Shown piece after piece: positions 45,601 to 54,289 of a stretch of DNA of 64,000 bases. The stretch is from Paragorgia papillata (lineage: Eukaryota > Cnidaria > Anthozoa > Scleralcyonacea > Coralliidae). Position 1 is the first letter of the stretch, and the number at the start of each line of letters is the position of its first letter. A program made the position numbers and the translations under genes. The stretch covers positions 966,501 to 1,030,500 of the forward strand of contig JAWNZC010000347.1 in the NCBI GenBank assembly GCA_035771165.1, in the 5' to 3' direction. Under the pieces are notes generated by a model, which had not been told where the DNA came from, ran no database searches, and saw nothing but the letters and a program-made list of their open reading frames with translations.

Positions 45601-48301
45601 AGAGGCATTTTTGTGGCAAGTAACAAAAGAAAACTGGTTTGGAATGCCTCTTGTGACATCACATCCGGTAACTTTGACAGTGAAAAACTCCATGAAGATG
45701 AAATTTTCGGCTGACAAGATATATTATGATTTTGCTCAGGAAGACCCAAATATTACGAAAATGTAAAATCCCCAAACATGAGATGGGCACTTTAAAATTC
45801 TCAGTGATTTAACACTCGGAATACGGGAGAATTTACCCAATTTTCAACTTTTATTGTTGAATCATTCCGCAAGCTTTCGCGTGTATCTGGACTGGCGTAA
45901 TTTCTCTAGGCTAACGTCATTTTCTGTGAATAGTAAACCAACTTTAGCAGAAGAAAAAGGCATCCAGATGAAACTTCAGTTGATAATAAGTCTGATAATA
46001 TATTATATAAATAAGTTTTGTGGAAACACCACGTAAAATATTTATTTGCTAAGCTTTCGGCCTGTTGACTCAGGCCTTCATCAGAGAACCGTGATCAGAG
46101 CAATAACAACAAGGTATAATATACAAGCTTATAGCAAATAAATATTTTACGTTGTGTTTCCATAAAACTTATTTATATTACATTATCGCCATGAAAACTT
46201 TCAAAGAATTAAGTCTGATTATATTAAAGGTGACGTACAGTCCGTTTTGCGCATGACCGCAATGTGGTCCCCAAAACATGACATTCGTAGATAATTACAT
46301 GAAGTACTCAGCTCAATGTAAACCGTTAGGAACAACATGGCAGAAAACCAAGCGATTCGGCGAGGATATCTCCTCGGATTTCTTCTATTTCTCCTGAAAA
46401 TGTTTTGTTTTGGGTACAAGTAATGAATGGGAACCAAGAAAAGCTTACAATCTTGAACAAGGTAGTAGTATTTTTTTTGTAAATTTAGATGTAAACATTA
46501 GTTTCGTACATGCGCAGAACGGACTGTACATCACCTTTAAGCAATTCCTATGAGAAAGTGGCAAAGATGATAAATATCTAAAAATCACTGTAAGATATTG
46601 TATTTTATGTTTTTAGATTTAAAAGCCCAGGTGTCGTCTGCCGAACGCAAGAACCAGAGACTGAAAGAAGTGTTCTCCCAAAAGATCCAAGAATTCAGAG
46701 AAGCTTGCTATTCTTTGACTGGCTATCGAATAGACGTCGTGCAAGATCAACAGTACAGACTAAAGTCCATGTATGCTGAAAGATCTTCCGATAGTCTCTT
46801 GTTTCAGGTAAGTACTCCTTTATACCTTTCAGTTAGCCTAGTTTCTTGGTCTTCCTTTCCACGCTACTATTATAGGGAGGTTTAAATCCAGTGCGAGTTT
46901 GCTACTGCGCAATAGATCTGCGCAATTTTGGCGGTATTTGGTCCAATCAAAGGACGAGTTCGAGTGTGACTTAGTTCTTTTCGCGTGAGCTCCCGATATC
47001 TAAAAGAGCGGGAAACTATATTCATACCCAGGTTCGTATCTCCGCTGCTCGGCTTGGAAGCTATATTCATACTTGTGACGTCAAGATGAAGAAGATCTCG
47101 ACGACGAAGCAAGGAAACGATGAAAAACTGCAAAGAAATGTTTTTCGAAGAAGAAAGACATATTTTTTGCTTCATAAGTACTTTGAGTATTCTCTGGTAG
47201 CGTGGACTCGCAGTCCAGAAGATTACTAAAATTAATACAGAAGATTACTGTCTCCCGGGCCCCGGTATACATACCCCCCGGGGGGGAAAGAGACGGCTGG
47301 ACGCGTGAGCCATGCACAGAGCGTGTCTGTGACGTTTTACATAAATAAATTTCAACCATAGAAGCTGACTGAATATATATATAAGTGATTTCCCTGATCC
47401 TGTAGCCTGAATGAAGGAAACATCTTGACTATTAACCAATTTCTCCAGAGCTTCCCGTTGTAAATCTATTAGGCAATCAATCTTAAAGTGCATATAAACC
47501 CAAATTTTTTATCATCTGAATACGTTCTACATAGAGCAAACAGTTGTTCAGTGAAATATTTTTTTGATTGGAGCTATTCAATGTTTTTTGGCGATTCGCA
47601 TTTCTAGTATGGTAATGAGATGACGTCCATGTAGGCATTTGGCTTTCTTTCTCTTTTTGGCAAGATAAACTACCTGAGAATTTTTGTGGAAAAACTCGTA
47701 CAATATGGAACATGTTGTTCAAACACACCATTAATGGAAGAATTGGGTCATGTCACTCCTGCAAATGAATATTGTATAGATAATGATGACTATACTTTGG
47801 CGTCATCTCATTACCATTTTGAAAACAAAAATCTCTATTAAAGCAATAAAGGTTGCTCCAATCTAAAAAATATTTCGTTGTTCAACTATTTGCCAAAGGT
47901 AGAACGTATTTAGATGATAAAAAATTTGGGGTTATATGCACTTTAAATGCACTTTAAAATGCGATAGCACTCTTGATCGCCAATAATGTGCAGGCACGGT
48001 TGTGATTGATGCAAATCGACAATGACAAGCTCACGAGTCCAACCGTGATTTTGGGGGAGGTATAAGTACCCGGGCCCGAGATACGCCTGGAAATCGAGCC
48101 AAAATAAAACTGGCAACTAACGTAATTGTTTTTCTATTGTAGTGTAATGCCAATGGGAAAACAATGCTACTGGAGACCGATTTTTCACTGCAAGTGAAGA
48201 TTCTCATAGACAGTTACCTCATGCGTTATAATTCTATTCCGGCGTTTTTGAGTAGTGTCACTCTTGAACTCTTCGAACGACAAACTCAAATGATGAATTG
48301 A
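33660..48301 (+). CDS. MAD1L1: MAD1, spindle assembly checkpoint protein (18 coding exons)
   Basis: Coiled-coil checkpoint protein that recruits MAD2 to kinetochores. Exons: 33660-34217, 34907-34959, 35675-35746, 35963-36044, 36692-36822, 37493-37607, 38270-38331, 39163-39249, 40446-40524, 40683-40748, 41421-41510, 41611-41658, 42206-42262, 43140-43234, 44395-44485, 45176-45389, 46617-46807, 48143-48301. All joins keep frame; 749 aa (human 718). Long heptad-rich coiled coil, [17 protein letters not shown], a MAD2-interaction motif [11 protein letters not shown] (residues 569-579), the conserved RLK (648-650) in [17 protein letters not shown], and the globular C-terminal domain ending [18 protein letters not shown]. 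Exon 10 has two usable donors nine bases apart (40740 and 40749). The end of exon 8 with its donor is duplicated 67 bp downstream, and the last exon is tandemly amplified. Confidence 0.95.
34301..34416. repeat. Hairpin MITE (AGTTTAAGTGGGC arms)
   Basis: AGTTTAAGTGGGCTTTCCTC and AAAATGTTGAGTGTCGCAAC are mirrored after a short CACGTCACGCGG centre. MAD1L1 intron 1, flanked by TATA. Confidence 0.85.
34666..34832. mobile_element. Short inverted-repeat element (TAGACCGTTTTCA-like ends)
   Basis: AGACTACCGTTTTCATC at the left and GTGAAAACGGTCTATAG at the right, with TGACGTCAC/GATCACGTGA continuing the arms imperfectly. MAD1L1 intron 1. Confidence 0.6.
35140..35335. mobile_element. Hairpin repeat family H, copy 3
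   Basis: Nearly identical to 17948-18120: TAATAAATGAGCAGGAGTG, GGCGAAGCCGAGTGTTTTTA, AAACGAACCACTTGGTAA. MAD1L1 intron 2. Confidence 0.75.
36250..36567. mobile_element. hAT-type MITE with 8-bp duplication ATGCGACC
   Basis: 318 bp with ends CAGTGATGTTTTTC and GGAAATCATCACTG, flanked by ATGCGACC (36242-36249 and 36568-36575). Inside, GGGGGAATG and GTTCCCCC repeats form secondary hairpins. MAD1L1 intron 4. Confidence 0.88.
36965..37445. repeat. TGGTGGTGATACTGG minisatellite
   Basis: Variants of GGTGGATGGTGGTACTGG and GGTGGTCATACTG over about 480 bp, ending about 45 bp before the exon 6 acceptor. MAD1L1 intron 5. Confidence 0.92.
38000..38170. mobile_element. Hairpin repeat family G, copy 1
   Basis: GTGCTGCGTAGGCAGTGTTG leads to TTAGATATACTGCCGA, GACGAAGGGCCTTCGCTCGA, AACGTTAGACTCCTACG and TTTCGGCAGTAT. 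Other copies are at 54134-54285, 61550-62135 and 63738-63952. Non-coding, in MAD1L1 intron 6. Confidence 0.8.
38455..39055. repeat. (GGTA)n array with GTACAGTAG spacers
   Basis: Short (GTAG) runs are separated at regular intervals by GTACAGTAG, then by GGTCGGTCCATCGG variants. MAD1L1 intron 7. Confidence 0.95.
39222..39356. repeat. 67-bp tandem duplication spanning the MAD1L1 exon 8 donor
   Basis: CACAAAAACACAGGCAAGCT, the exon end CAACGAG, donor GTTAGTC and AATAAGGTTGTC...AATGCCGC are repeated once, offset 67 bp. The duplicate carries an intact second donor at 39317. Confidence 0.92.
39765..40189. mobile_element. TA-flanked inverted-repeat element, CAGTAAACACCC ends
   Basis: 425 bp with ends CAGTAAACACCCGCGTGTAA and TTACACGTGGGTGTTTACTG, flanked by TA. 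AAGAACCTA-type words recur inside. The TA duplication fits Tc1/mariner/pogo. It is nested in an outer pair (TTCCATACGATCGTCTCGATC near 39705 and GATCGAGACGATC near 40237). MAD1L1 intron 8. Confidence 0.82.
40855..41410. repeat. (GGTT)n-(CGTT)n-(TTTG)n array in two copies
   Basis: (TTGG)n, (TTCG)n and (TTTG)n are followed by a unique block CCTACGTTCGTTCGTATG to CTACAATCCCCGTCCA at 41091-41158. The whole order repeats once in shorter form, with the block again at 41339-41406. This indicates segmental duplication of a compound microsatellite. MAD1L1 intron 10. Confidence 0.92.
42388..42853. mobile_element. Dispersed element family E, copy 2 (466 bp)
   Basis: Same order and near-identical sequence as 13337-13790, including AGCTAAATGTTTTGCACG, the CACGTCAGATGGCG centre and the right hairpin with TGACGTCAT. 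MAD1L1 intron 13. Confidence 0.88.
43431..43510 (-). repeat. tRNA-like SINE head in antisense
   Basis: The - strand reads GCCTCAGTAGCTCAATGATT, then GAGGTTGCAGTTTCGATC, the same tRNA-like head as the tandem units to the right but opposite in strand and diverged in the anticodon arm. Confidence 0.65.
43901..43972 (+). tRNA. tRNA-Thr(GGT)-like cloverleaf, probably SINE head
   Basis: Seven-base acceptor stem GCCTCAG/CTGGGGC pairs fully with one wobble. D stem GCTC/GAGC; anticodon stem TCTAA/TTAGA with loop CTGGTCA (anticodon GGT); T stem GCAGG/CCTGT with loop TTCGAAC. Seventy-two bases. The fold is intact, but the unit repeats in tandem with a SINE body and position 37 is C, so it may not make a functional tRNA. 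Confidence 0.5.
44169..44240 (+). tRNA. Second tRNA-Thr(GGT)-like cloverleaf, SINE head
   Basis: Differs from 43901-43972 by a few bases (GCTTCAG acceptor, TGGCTC D arm, CAATGGTCA loop). The anticodon and T arms are unchanged. Same caveat. Confidence 0.45.
44590..45120. repeat. GGTGGTCGTGGTCATGGT minisatellite
   Basis: Irregular GGTGGTNGT and GATGATG units for about 530 bp. MAD1L1 intron 15. His/Asp-rich and Val/Met-rich frames are artefacts. Confidence 0.92.
45488..45791. mobile_element. TTAA-type MITE, family F-like (AGTGCC ends)
   Basis: 304 bp. TTAA at 45484-45487 and 45792-45795. Ends AGTGCCTATCTCACGTTTGG and AAACATGAGATGGGCACT. The arms extend through GATTTTAC, TTTTCATCTTCATGG-type and GATGTGATGTCACAAGAG. 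TTAA duplications fit piggyBac/Kolobok. MAD1L1 intron 16. Confidence 0.88.
46013..46180. repeat. Inverted repeat with TTCGGCCTGTTGACTCAGG centre
   Basis: AATAAGTTTTGTGGAAACAC and AAAATATTTATTTGC are mirrored by AATAAATATTTTACG and GTTTCCATAAAACTTATT. MAD1L1 intron 16. Confidence 0.75.
46228..46536. mobile_element. TTAA-type MITE (AGGTGACGTACAGTCCG ends)
   Basis: 309 bp. TTAA at 46224-46227 and 46537-46540. Ends AGGTGACGTACAGTCCG and CGGACTGTACATCACCT; the arms continue TTTTGCGCATG/CATGCGCAGAA. MAD1L1 intron 16, about 75 bp before exon 17. Confidence 0.88.
47361..47484 (-). pseudogene. RecQ-like helicase fragment, antisense in MAD1L1 intron 17
   Basis: The - strand encodes [20 protein letters not shown], then [16 protein letters not shown]: a Q-motif-like glutamine followed by a Walker A (ATGSGKS), as at the start of RecQ-type helicase domains. 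The frame degenerates after about 45 residues, and its 5' side is cut by a TTAA MITE whose end supplies the apparent start codon. A relic, not a gene. Confidence 0.5.
47487..47942. mobile_element. TTAA-type inverted-repeat element, family F copy 2
   Basis: 456 bp. TTAA flanks; ends AGTGCATATAAACCCAAATT and TTTGGGGTTATATGCACT. The arms contain GGTAATGAGATGACG/CGTCATCTCATTACC, as in 24632-25044. It abuts the helicase relic. MAD1L1 intron 17. Confidence 0.85.
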
Positions 48302-49080
48302 ACGGCTAAGATTAGGTAAAAATGAGCGAAGTGAACGCTTTTCATCAAATCGTTGCTGTTAAAATTGTGGATATGCGAGGCAGTGATCTTCATATAGGAA
48401 ATCTGTTCAGATTTATTTTTGTCACTCTTGAACTCTTCGAACGACAAACTCAAATGTAGAACTGAACGGCTAAGATTAGCTAAAAACGAGCGAAGTGAAC
48501 GCTTTTCATCAAATCGTTGCTGTTAAAATTGTGGGTATACGAGGCAGTGATCTTCCTAGAGATAGACTGTTCAGATTTATTTTTAAGTATAGTGCCACTT
48601 TCGAAATCTTCGAACGACAAACCCAAATGATGAACTGAACGGCTAAGATTAGCTAAAACGAGCGAGGTGAACGTTTTTCATCAAATCGTTGCTGTTGCAA
48701 TTGTGGGTATGCGAGGCAGTGATCCTCCTAGAGATAGACTGTTCAGATTTATTTTTAAGTATATTGCCACTTTCGAAGTCTTCGAACGACAAACCCAAAT
48801 GATGAACTGAACGGCTAAGATTAGCTAAAAACGAGCGAAGTGAACGCTTTTCATGAAATCGTCGCAGTTAAAATTGTGGATATATGCGAGGCAGTGATCT
48901 TCTTATAGGATTGAGCTGTTCTGATTTATTTTTGTCACTCTTGAACTCTTCGAACGACAAACCCAAATGATGAACTAAACGGCTAAGATTAGCTAAAAAC
49001 GAGCAAGGTGAAAGCTTTTCATGAAATTGTTGCTGTTAAAATTTAAATATGGGAGGCTGTGATCTCTTCCTAGATATGGG
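48257..49080 (+). repeat. Five tandem units of the MAD1L1 terminal exon, about 164-173 bp each
   Basis: The first unit is the real exon end ([14 protein letters not shown] and stop). CTTCGAACGACAAAC recurs at 48271, 48435, 48608, 48780 and 48948, each followed by ATGA(A/T)CTGAACGGCTAAG, GAGCGAAGTGAACG and GAGGCAGTGATCTTC. Copies 3 and 4 share AGTGCCACTTTCGAA-type changes and so are closest to each other. The copies lack the upstream splice acceptor, so they are probably 3' UTR or intergenic. Confidence 0.92.
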
Positions 49081-49164
49081 AAGACTGTTTATATTTATAT
49101 TGGTTTAAATAAAAAAACAACAAAACTACTCGAGTCGAATCATTACAGGTAGAAAGTAAAATTC

Positions 49165-49510
49165 TAGTTCAGTGCCCAACCCCGGAGATTCGTGACCTGG
49201 TCAAATTGGACACGCCTATAGTTCTGGGGATCCGTGACGTGTCAAATTGGACACGCTTATAGTTCTGGGGATCCGTGACGTTGTCAAAGTGGACACGCCC
49301 AGCGCTGAAGATTTGTGACGTGTCAAAGTGGACACGCCCATCTCTGGAGATTTGTGACGTGCCAAAATGGACACGCTCATCTCTGGAGATTTCTGACATG
49401 GTCAAAGTGGACACGCTCATCTCTGAAGATTTGTGACGTGTCAAAGTGGACACGCCCATCTCTGGAGACCCGTGACGTGGTCAAACTGGACACGCCCAGC
49501 TCTGCGATGA
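49165..49510. repeat. About 55-bp minisatellite (GTGACGTGTCAAAGTGGACA)
   Basis: Roughly six imperfect units of TCTGGAGATTTGTGACGTG, then TCAAAGTGGACACGCCCA. Both strands are open by chance because the unit lacks stops. Confidence 0.85.
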
Positions 49511-49780
49511 CGGGAAAAGGGACGAGCTGGTACAGTGGTCAATCAGCCGTCATCATGAGTGTAAACACCTGAGGCTATATACGTTCACACAAACATCGTC
49601 TTAACATGGCTTATCTGCTGGTCAAAATCTCTAATATGACATTAATTGAAGAAAGATAGGTGAGAACTAATCCAGATAAATTTCAAATATTTGTGTTTCA
49701 TGTCATTTCTTTCTGAGCCATTAATATTATAAAATTGATAACAGCATCGTTCGTTAAAGTTGCTGGTTAAAGTTGCTGAA

Positions 49781-50546
49781 GGCGGATTTCCAGTCCTCGC
49801 ACGAAGCATAGTCAATCGAAATATGGTCTGGAACTCAGCTAAAGTCTTTGGTCTATCTTTTTGTTCGCCTTTATGCATTTTTGTGCACGGTGTACGGTCA
49901 CTGAACACATTGTATTTTAGTATAATGACGAATTATCCAATAGCAACGTTTCAGTTCAATCACTCAACCGTGCTATTCAGTAAATATTAATAAACCTAAA
50001 ACAAAGGATGTGCACGGTGTAAGGTACGGTTCAACATAAAATCACAGCTCATTATAGGTGCTTTGAAGTTAATTGCCGAGTTTCTAGACCATATCTCGAT
50101 TGACTATGCACGAAGCGACTCGCAGCTTGCTGCTAGTACTCGCGCGGTTTCCACTGTATTTCCACCACACGCAGCTCGTTGCGATAAACTCGCGGGGTTT
50201 CAAGGCTGATGAAGCTATAACCGAGTTTTTTTAACAAACTTCGAGGTGTTTGAATAACCTGATGAAGCACTCTTCTGAGTGTTTGATATAGCATCTCAAA
50301 CAAATCGGTATTTTAAGAGAAAATCGAGGTGAAAGTTCGATTAATTTATGTAGTTTATTTCTTCAATATCCATGCAAGTTAACCGTCGACACGGTAATGA
50401 TTTCCTTTGCAGTTTTCCTCGGGAATTACGAATGAGTTTGAAATGTTGACATAATTTGTTTTGATTGGTTTATTTACCGCGAGTAAAACTATCTGCTAAA
50501 ACACTCGATTTGCTTCGTTGCTTCGTGCGAGGACTGGAAATCCACC
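49781..50546. mobile_element. Outer inverted-repeat element (GGCGGATTTCCAGTCCTCGC ends) with nested elements
   Basis: GGCGGATTTCCAGTCCTCGC and CACGAAGC at the left mirror GCTTCGTGCGAGGACTGG and AAATCCACC at the right. A family D MITE and a family H block lie inside. CACACGCAGCTCGTTGCG and GACTCGCAGCTTGCTG also repeat internally. Confidence 0.7.
49808..50107. mobile_element. MITE family D, copy 2 (300 bp, 9-bp duplication)
   Basis: Ends ATAGTCAATCGAAATATGG and CATATCTCGATTGACTAT, flanked by a perfect GCACGAAGC (49799-49807 and 50108-50116). Intact version of the element broken at 18461-19196. Confidence 0.9.
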
Positions 50547-50654
50547 TTATTAAAGCCCCACACCTCGCCCCCCATACAGTTTCGGCCGCTCATATTGCAT
50601 GTATACATAATTTAAACGCATTTTCATTCATCTGTGCTTTGTTGTCATAGATAT

Positions 50655-50753
50655 TGCGTAATTCACGAGGCAAACAAAGGGATTTTAAAGGTCTCGTGGA
50701 ATAGTGGTCATGAGAGTCCTGTATACTTCTATACACCCAATCCTATCCCCCAA
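50655..50753 (+). other. Possible orphan coding exon
   Basis: An open stretch reading YCVIHEANKGILKVSWNSGH, then ESPVYFYTPNPIPQ, lies between an AG (TTTGTTGTCATAG) and a GTAAGT donor. The composition looks protein-like, but I recognise no family and see no partner exon. It could be an exon of an unidentified gene, a pseudo-exon or chance. Confidence 0.25.
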
Positions 50754-51208
50754 GTAAGTAAAGTTTTCCTTACTTATAAAATTGTATGCCATATATATGT
50801 TTTCTATATACTAAGTGTTCTTCTCTGAAGTCTGAATGTCCATTTACGTTATGTCGATTTTGCGGTATATGGTCGTATATGTGGTCTAAAACATCGACGC
50901 ACTTTGTGAATGTATGTAATATATATGTATATATAATAAATTGAAAGGAAGGCAAGTTATACAGTACTTAGCGGATTGAAATATTGATCATTACGGCTTG
51001 TTTTATATAAATATGGATGCTCGGCTAATCTTTATAATATGTCCTCAGCCCTCAGGAGTCAGAACGAGTTACTGTACTGATTAGAGGCAAATTCCGGTTT
51101 AATATATATGTGCAGTACATGAAGATATATCATATTTAACTCTTTGTCTACCGTGTCGTTCGTTTTTGAACGAAGCAGACTTAATTAGTATACTATTTTA
51201 TTGTCTAA

Positions 51209-51418
51209 AGCCCTAATCAAACGAGAACGCAAGTCATCGCAAGTTGGCAGTCATGCTATCTCAGCCAGCCGCTCTGAATAGTTTCCCGAAAATATCATGT
51301 ACCGTGACAAAGTTAAAACTTGTTTAAAACACTCATGAAACCTTTATTTTGTTAATTTTGGTGCTCAAACGACCGCCACAGAAATTGCGATGACTTGCGT
51401 TCTCGTTTGATTAGGGCT
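51209..51418. mobile_element. MITE family C, copy 3
   Basis: 210 bp, flanked by TAA (51206-51208 and 51419-51421). Same sequence as 25132-25355 minus a 14-bp deletion in the right arm. Confidence 0.92.
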
Positions 51419-51689
51419 TAACGCCAAATGGTTTTACTTGTCAAGAGCCCGGCCTCGGTCGTGAAGAAGGTAAAATAAATTAAGGGCAGCAGGGCTTTCG
51501 TTCGAAATCGCTCGTTATTTCCATCTTATAAATCGTATACTGGTCACATTCTTTATAGGATTTCGTTAAAACGAGATGGGTCAATGAATAAACCTTAGCT
51601 TGAATGGTATACGGTAGCTGGGTAACTCGTGTCTACGTATTTATAACATGTATGCCGTATGTCAACAAGTGTCGCTGACAGATACTGCG

Positions 51690-51893
51690 GATTAATAGGT
51701 TGAGTATTTCGGGACATCCGTTTACGTTAATTGTTTAGGCAATAAAATCACGTTTGCTAGAAACATCACACTGACAGTGCAATACTATCGTTCTTTGCTG
51801 GGCTTGAACCGCGAAGATGTGTGTGTGGATCGAAGTTAATGTTGAGTATTCGTACGGATGTCCCGAAACACTCAACCTAAATCCGCAGTCTTG
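51690..51893. repeat. Inverted repeat (ACTGCGGATTAATAGGTTGA arms)
   Basis: ACTGCGGATTAATAGGTTGA then GTATTTCGGGACATCCGT is mirrored by ACGGATGTCCCGAAACACTC and AACCTAAATCCGCAGT. Small MITE-like hairpin. Confidence 0.8.
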
Positions 51894-52752
51894 AATATAT
51901 TTAATAATTTATATAGTTATTGTCTGCTTATATGTGTTTCTCTGCATTGGCTCTATGATTGGCTTAATTTACCGAGATGCTTCCATTCGACTTCGGCCAC
52001 ATCTTGTAGACTATAAGGAAGAGACTCTCTTATTTACAAGAACTTTTGAAGTTATAAAGATTGACGTTTGCAGGTCTTCCATATCTCACTTCGTTCTTTA
52101 GATATTGAGATTTGCTGTGATATGCAAATAACATCACTTCAACGAGAACTTTAATATTCACGAGATATTTTTGCTACAACGCATGCGATTTAATGGGTGA
52201 CTGACGCACCGAAAGAGAGATATCTCAATGTGAATATACAATACGGACTTTGAGAACGTTTAACCAAAGTATTGAACCTAGCTCGTAGCTTTACAAATGG
52301 CCTGCTAGCCCGGTATGTAAACAGCCCCTAAGGCCAGCCGCATACCTTGGGCGATTATAGGGGAGATTTTTTTATATACAACGGCACGGCAGTACGCGAT
52401 GAAAATCGTACATGATTTCATTTGCACTGTGTACGACAGCCTTGTGAAACTTCTATTACGTTCAACAAAAATCCTTCTAATTAAAGCCATTTTATTTTAC
52501 CGCAAGCAGTTGCACCCTTGTCGCAAAGATGGCTCTGCGGCTTTGGTGCTCATCGAGGTAGATAAGTTATGATTTTCCTTCTCTTGACCGTTTCCGGCCA
52601 AAGACCGCACGCCAGGCGCGCATTGTGAAGCGTAAAAAGCATGGTATTGTTCACGCAGGCGTTCTTTTGAAGCGATGAAGTCAAGAACATTTAACACTCA
52701 CTTGACAATTTTGTTGATTTTAACAGGTAAAAGAGCGGGGCTGGGCAAAACA
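51894..52752. other. PGAP4 5' flank, nothing recognised
   Basis: No repeat or conserved coding segment seen. A likely 3' splice site (TTGTTGATTTTAACAG, ending near 52725) just upstream of the PGAP4 ATG suggests a spliced 5' UTR exon somewhere upstream (inference). Confidence 0.4.
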
Positions 52753-53934
52753 ATGGTCTTATTCCACGAGATAATTCTCCTAACGTTTCTATTTGGCGTA
52801 ACATTCATCTTCGTCCTGCCTTCTGTTTGTCAAAATCTTGGATTCTCGATGTATTACAACCCATCGAAATCTGATAAAACGACAATAGACCGCGAAAATT
52901 ATTTGAGAGTCCTCGAGGCCAAGCAAACTATAAAGAACTTAGAGTCAAGTCTTCTCAATAAGAATTTCGCCAAACAACGCCGTGCTCGGGAGAAAAAGAC
53001 CCTAGATTTTGCCATTGTACTTATAAGCGTACACAGACGGGCTAATCCTCACTACCTTCTCCAAACAGCCGTACGATTGATGCTTGACGTGGAAAAAGAC
53101 CAGGGTAATTCTGAAATTCTTATATTCAATGCTGACAAGGAACCTCAGTTAAACGGCGATGTGCAACTATTATCACGGTTTGTGAAAATTGTCAACCGTT
53201 CTGCTCTAGACCCGGTGGGTGAGGACATTTTTGAGAAAGAGCAACGTGATTATATGTACGCGTTAGATCTCGGCCTGCAACTAGGTTCGCGCTACATTGT
53301 GGTCGTAGAGGACGACGCGCTGGCGACCGTTGGAATTCTGGGGAAACTGCGTTATCTGCTAAAGTGGAAAACCCCCTGGAAGTGGCTAAGCTCCGATTCA
53401 CGCACTTGGGCCTACCTCAAGCTTTACTACCCCGAAAAGTGGCAAGGCTTTGGTAACACCGAAATTCACGAATTACTGATCATTGGTGTACTGGGTGCGT
53501 TGTGTTTTACGATTTTTCGACGGAAAGTTTTCAAAACACCACGGAAAAGCTCGGCGGATAAGAAGATATTGTACACGTGGTGCCTGTGCGGTTTCTTGTA
53601 TTTCATTTTGGTCGCTTACAGTTTTGGAAGAGCACATTGGATCGAAATGAGGAAAGTTCTGCCGTTACTATACGGCGTTAGTACTGCTCCGAGATGTTGT
53701 ACCCCCGCGCTTCTCTTCCCCGCCGACCAAGCTCGGAATCTAGTTGAGTTTCTGAGCAGGACAAAATGCCGGAATGGTTACCCCATTGATTTTGCCCTCG
53801 ATGACTTTGCAAGGGAGAGCGGAATAAAAGGCTTACTGGTATCACCTAACTTATTCACTCACATTGGATTTCACTCGAGCTTGCATTCGTATGACAAGAA
53901 TACCAACGAGTTCAGGTTGCTTTTTCGACCATGA
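52753..53934 (+). CDS. PGAP4: PGAP4 (TMEM246), GPI-anchor GalNAc transferase, single coding exon
   Basis: Golgi enzyme that adds the N-acetylgalactosamine side chain to the first mannose of GPI anchors. 393 aa from the chosen ATG (human 403). Residues about 4-26 form the N-terminal membrane segment (EIILLTFLFGVTFIFVLP). The catalytic domain has FAIVLISVHRRANPHYLLQT and the metal-binding acidic triad VVVEDDALAT (EDD at 186-188). A hydrophobic hairpin interrupts the domain (about 241-258 and 276-296), a known PGAP4 feature. LKLYYPEKWQGF and the C-terminal PIDFALDDFARE...PNLFTHIGFHSSL are also family-like. An in-frame ATG at 52675 is less likely because the intervening residues resemble a spliced UTR. 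The coding region is intronless, as in vertebrates, unlike its intron-rich neighbours. Confidence 0.93.
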   Translation: MVLFHEIILLTFLFGVTFIFVLPSVCQNLGFSMYYNPSKSDKTTIDRENYLRVLEAKQTIKNLESSLLNKNFAKQRRAREKKTLDFAIVLISVHRRANPHYLLQTAVRLMLDVEKDQGNSEILIFNADKEPQLNGDVQLLSRFVKIVNRSALDPVGEDIFEKEQRDYMYALDLGLQLGSRYIVVVEDDALATVGILGKLRYLLKWKTPWKWLSSDSRTWAYLKLYYPEKWQGFGNTEIHELLIIGVLGALCFTIFRRKVFKTPRKSSADKKILYTWCLCGFLYFILVAYSFGRAHWIEMRKVLPLLYGVSTAPRCCTPALLFPADQARNLVEFLSRTKCRNGYPIDFALDDFARESGIKGLLVSPNLFTHIGFHSSLHSYDKNTNEFRLLFRP

Positions 53935-54133
53935 AAATAATTCTCTCTACGGAAATTTTAAGAAAGGACTGGTAACGAGTATGACGTCCGCACATGCGTA
54001 AATACCCACGATATTGGAATGGTAGTTCAAATACGAGATGGAGGACATTATTGGGATTTAAAGTTGAGTGCGCCGAAGGCTAACCGAAGTCTATCCGACA
54101 TCGATATGAAGCTAAACCTAAGAAAAACCTTGA

Positions 54134-54285
54134 ACACTCTTTACGTTTCTCTCTGACGAAGGGCCTTGGCTCGAAACGTTAGATTCCTACGTTCTCTGTT
54201 TCGACAGTATATCAGTAACCTTACTATATTTCGATTATTGTTTCTACACTGCCTACGCAGCACGCTACTTTTATTTCACTAAAGG
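54134..54285. mobile_element. Hairpin repeat family G, copy 2 (partial)
   Basis: CTGACGAAGGGCCTTGGCTC, GAAACGTTAGATTCCTACG and CACTGCCTACGCAGCACG match family G. The left arm of the hairpin is missing. Confidence 0.75.
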
Positions 54286-54289
54286 TGAG

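Noticed and set aside
49169..49572. Repeat-protein gene on the - strand (VSTLTRHKSSE-like units)
   Set aside because: A roughly 55-bp minisatellite open by chance on both strands; no start context or family.
52675..52752. Upstream ATG for PGAP4 at 52675
   Set aside because: The 26 extra residues include a probable splice acceptor (TTTTAACAG), and family N-termini begin close to the membrane segment; 52753 fits better.
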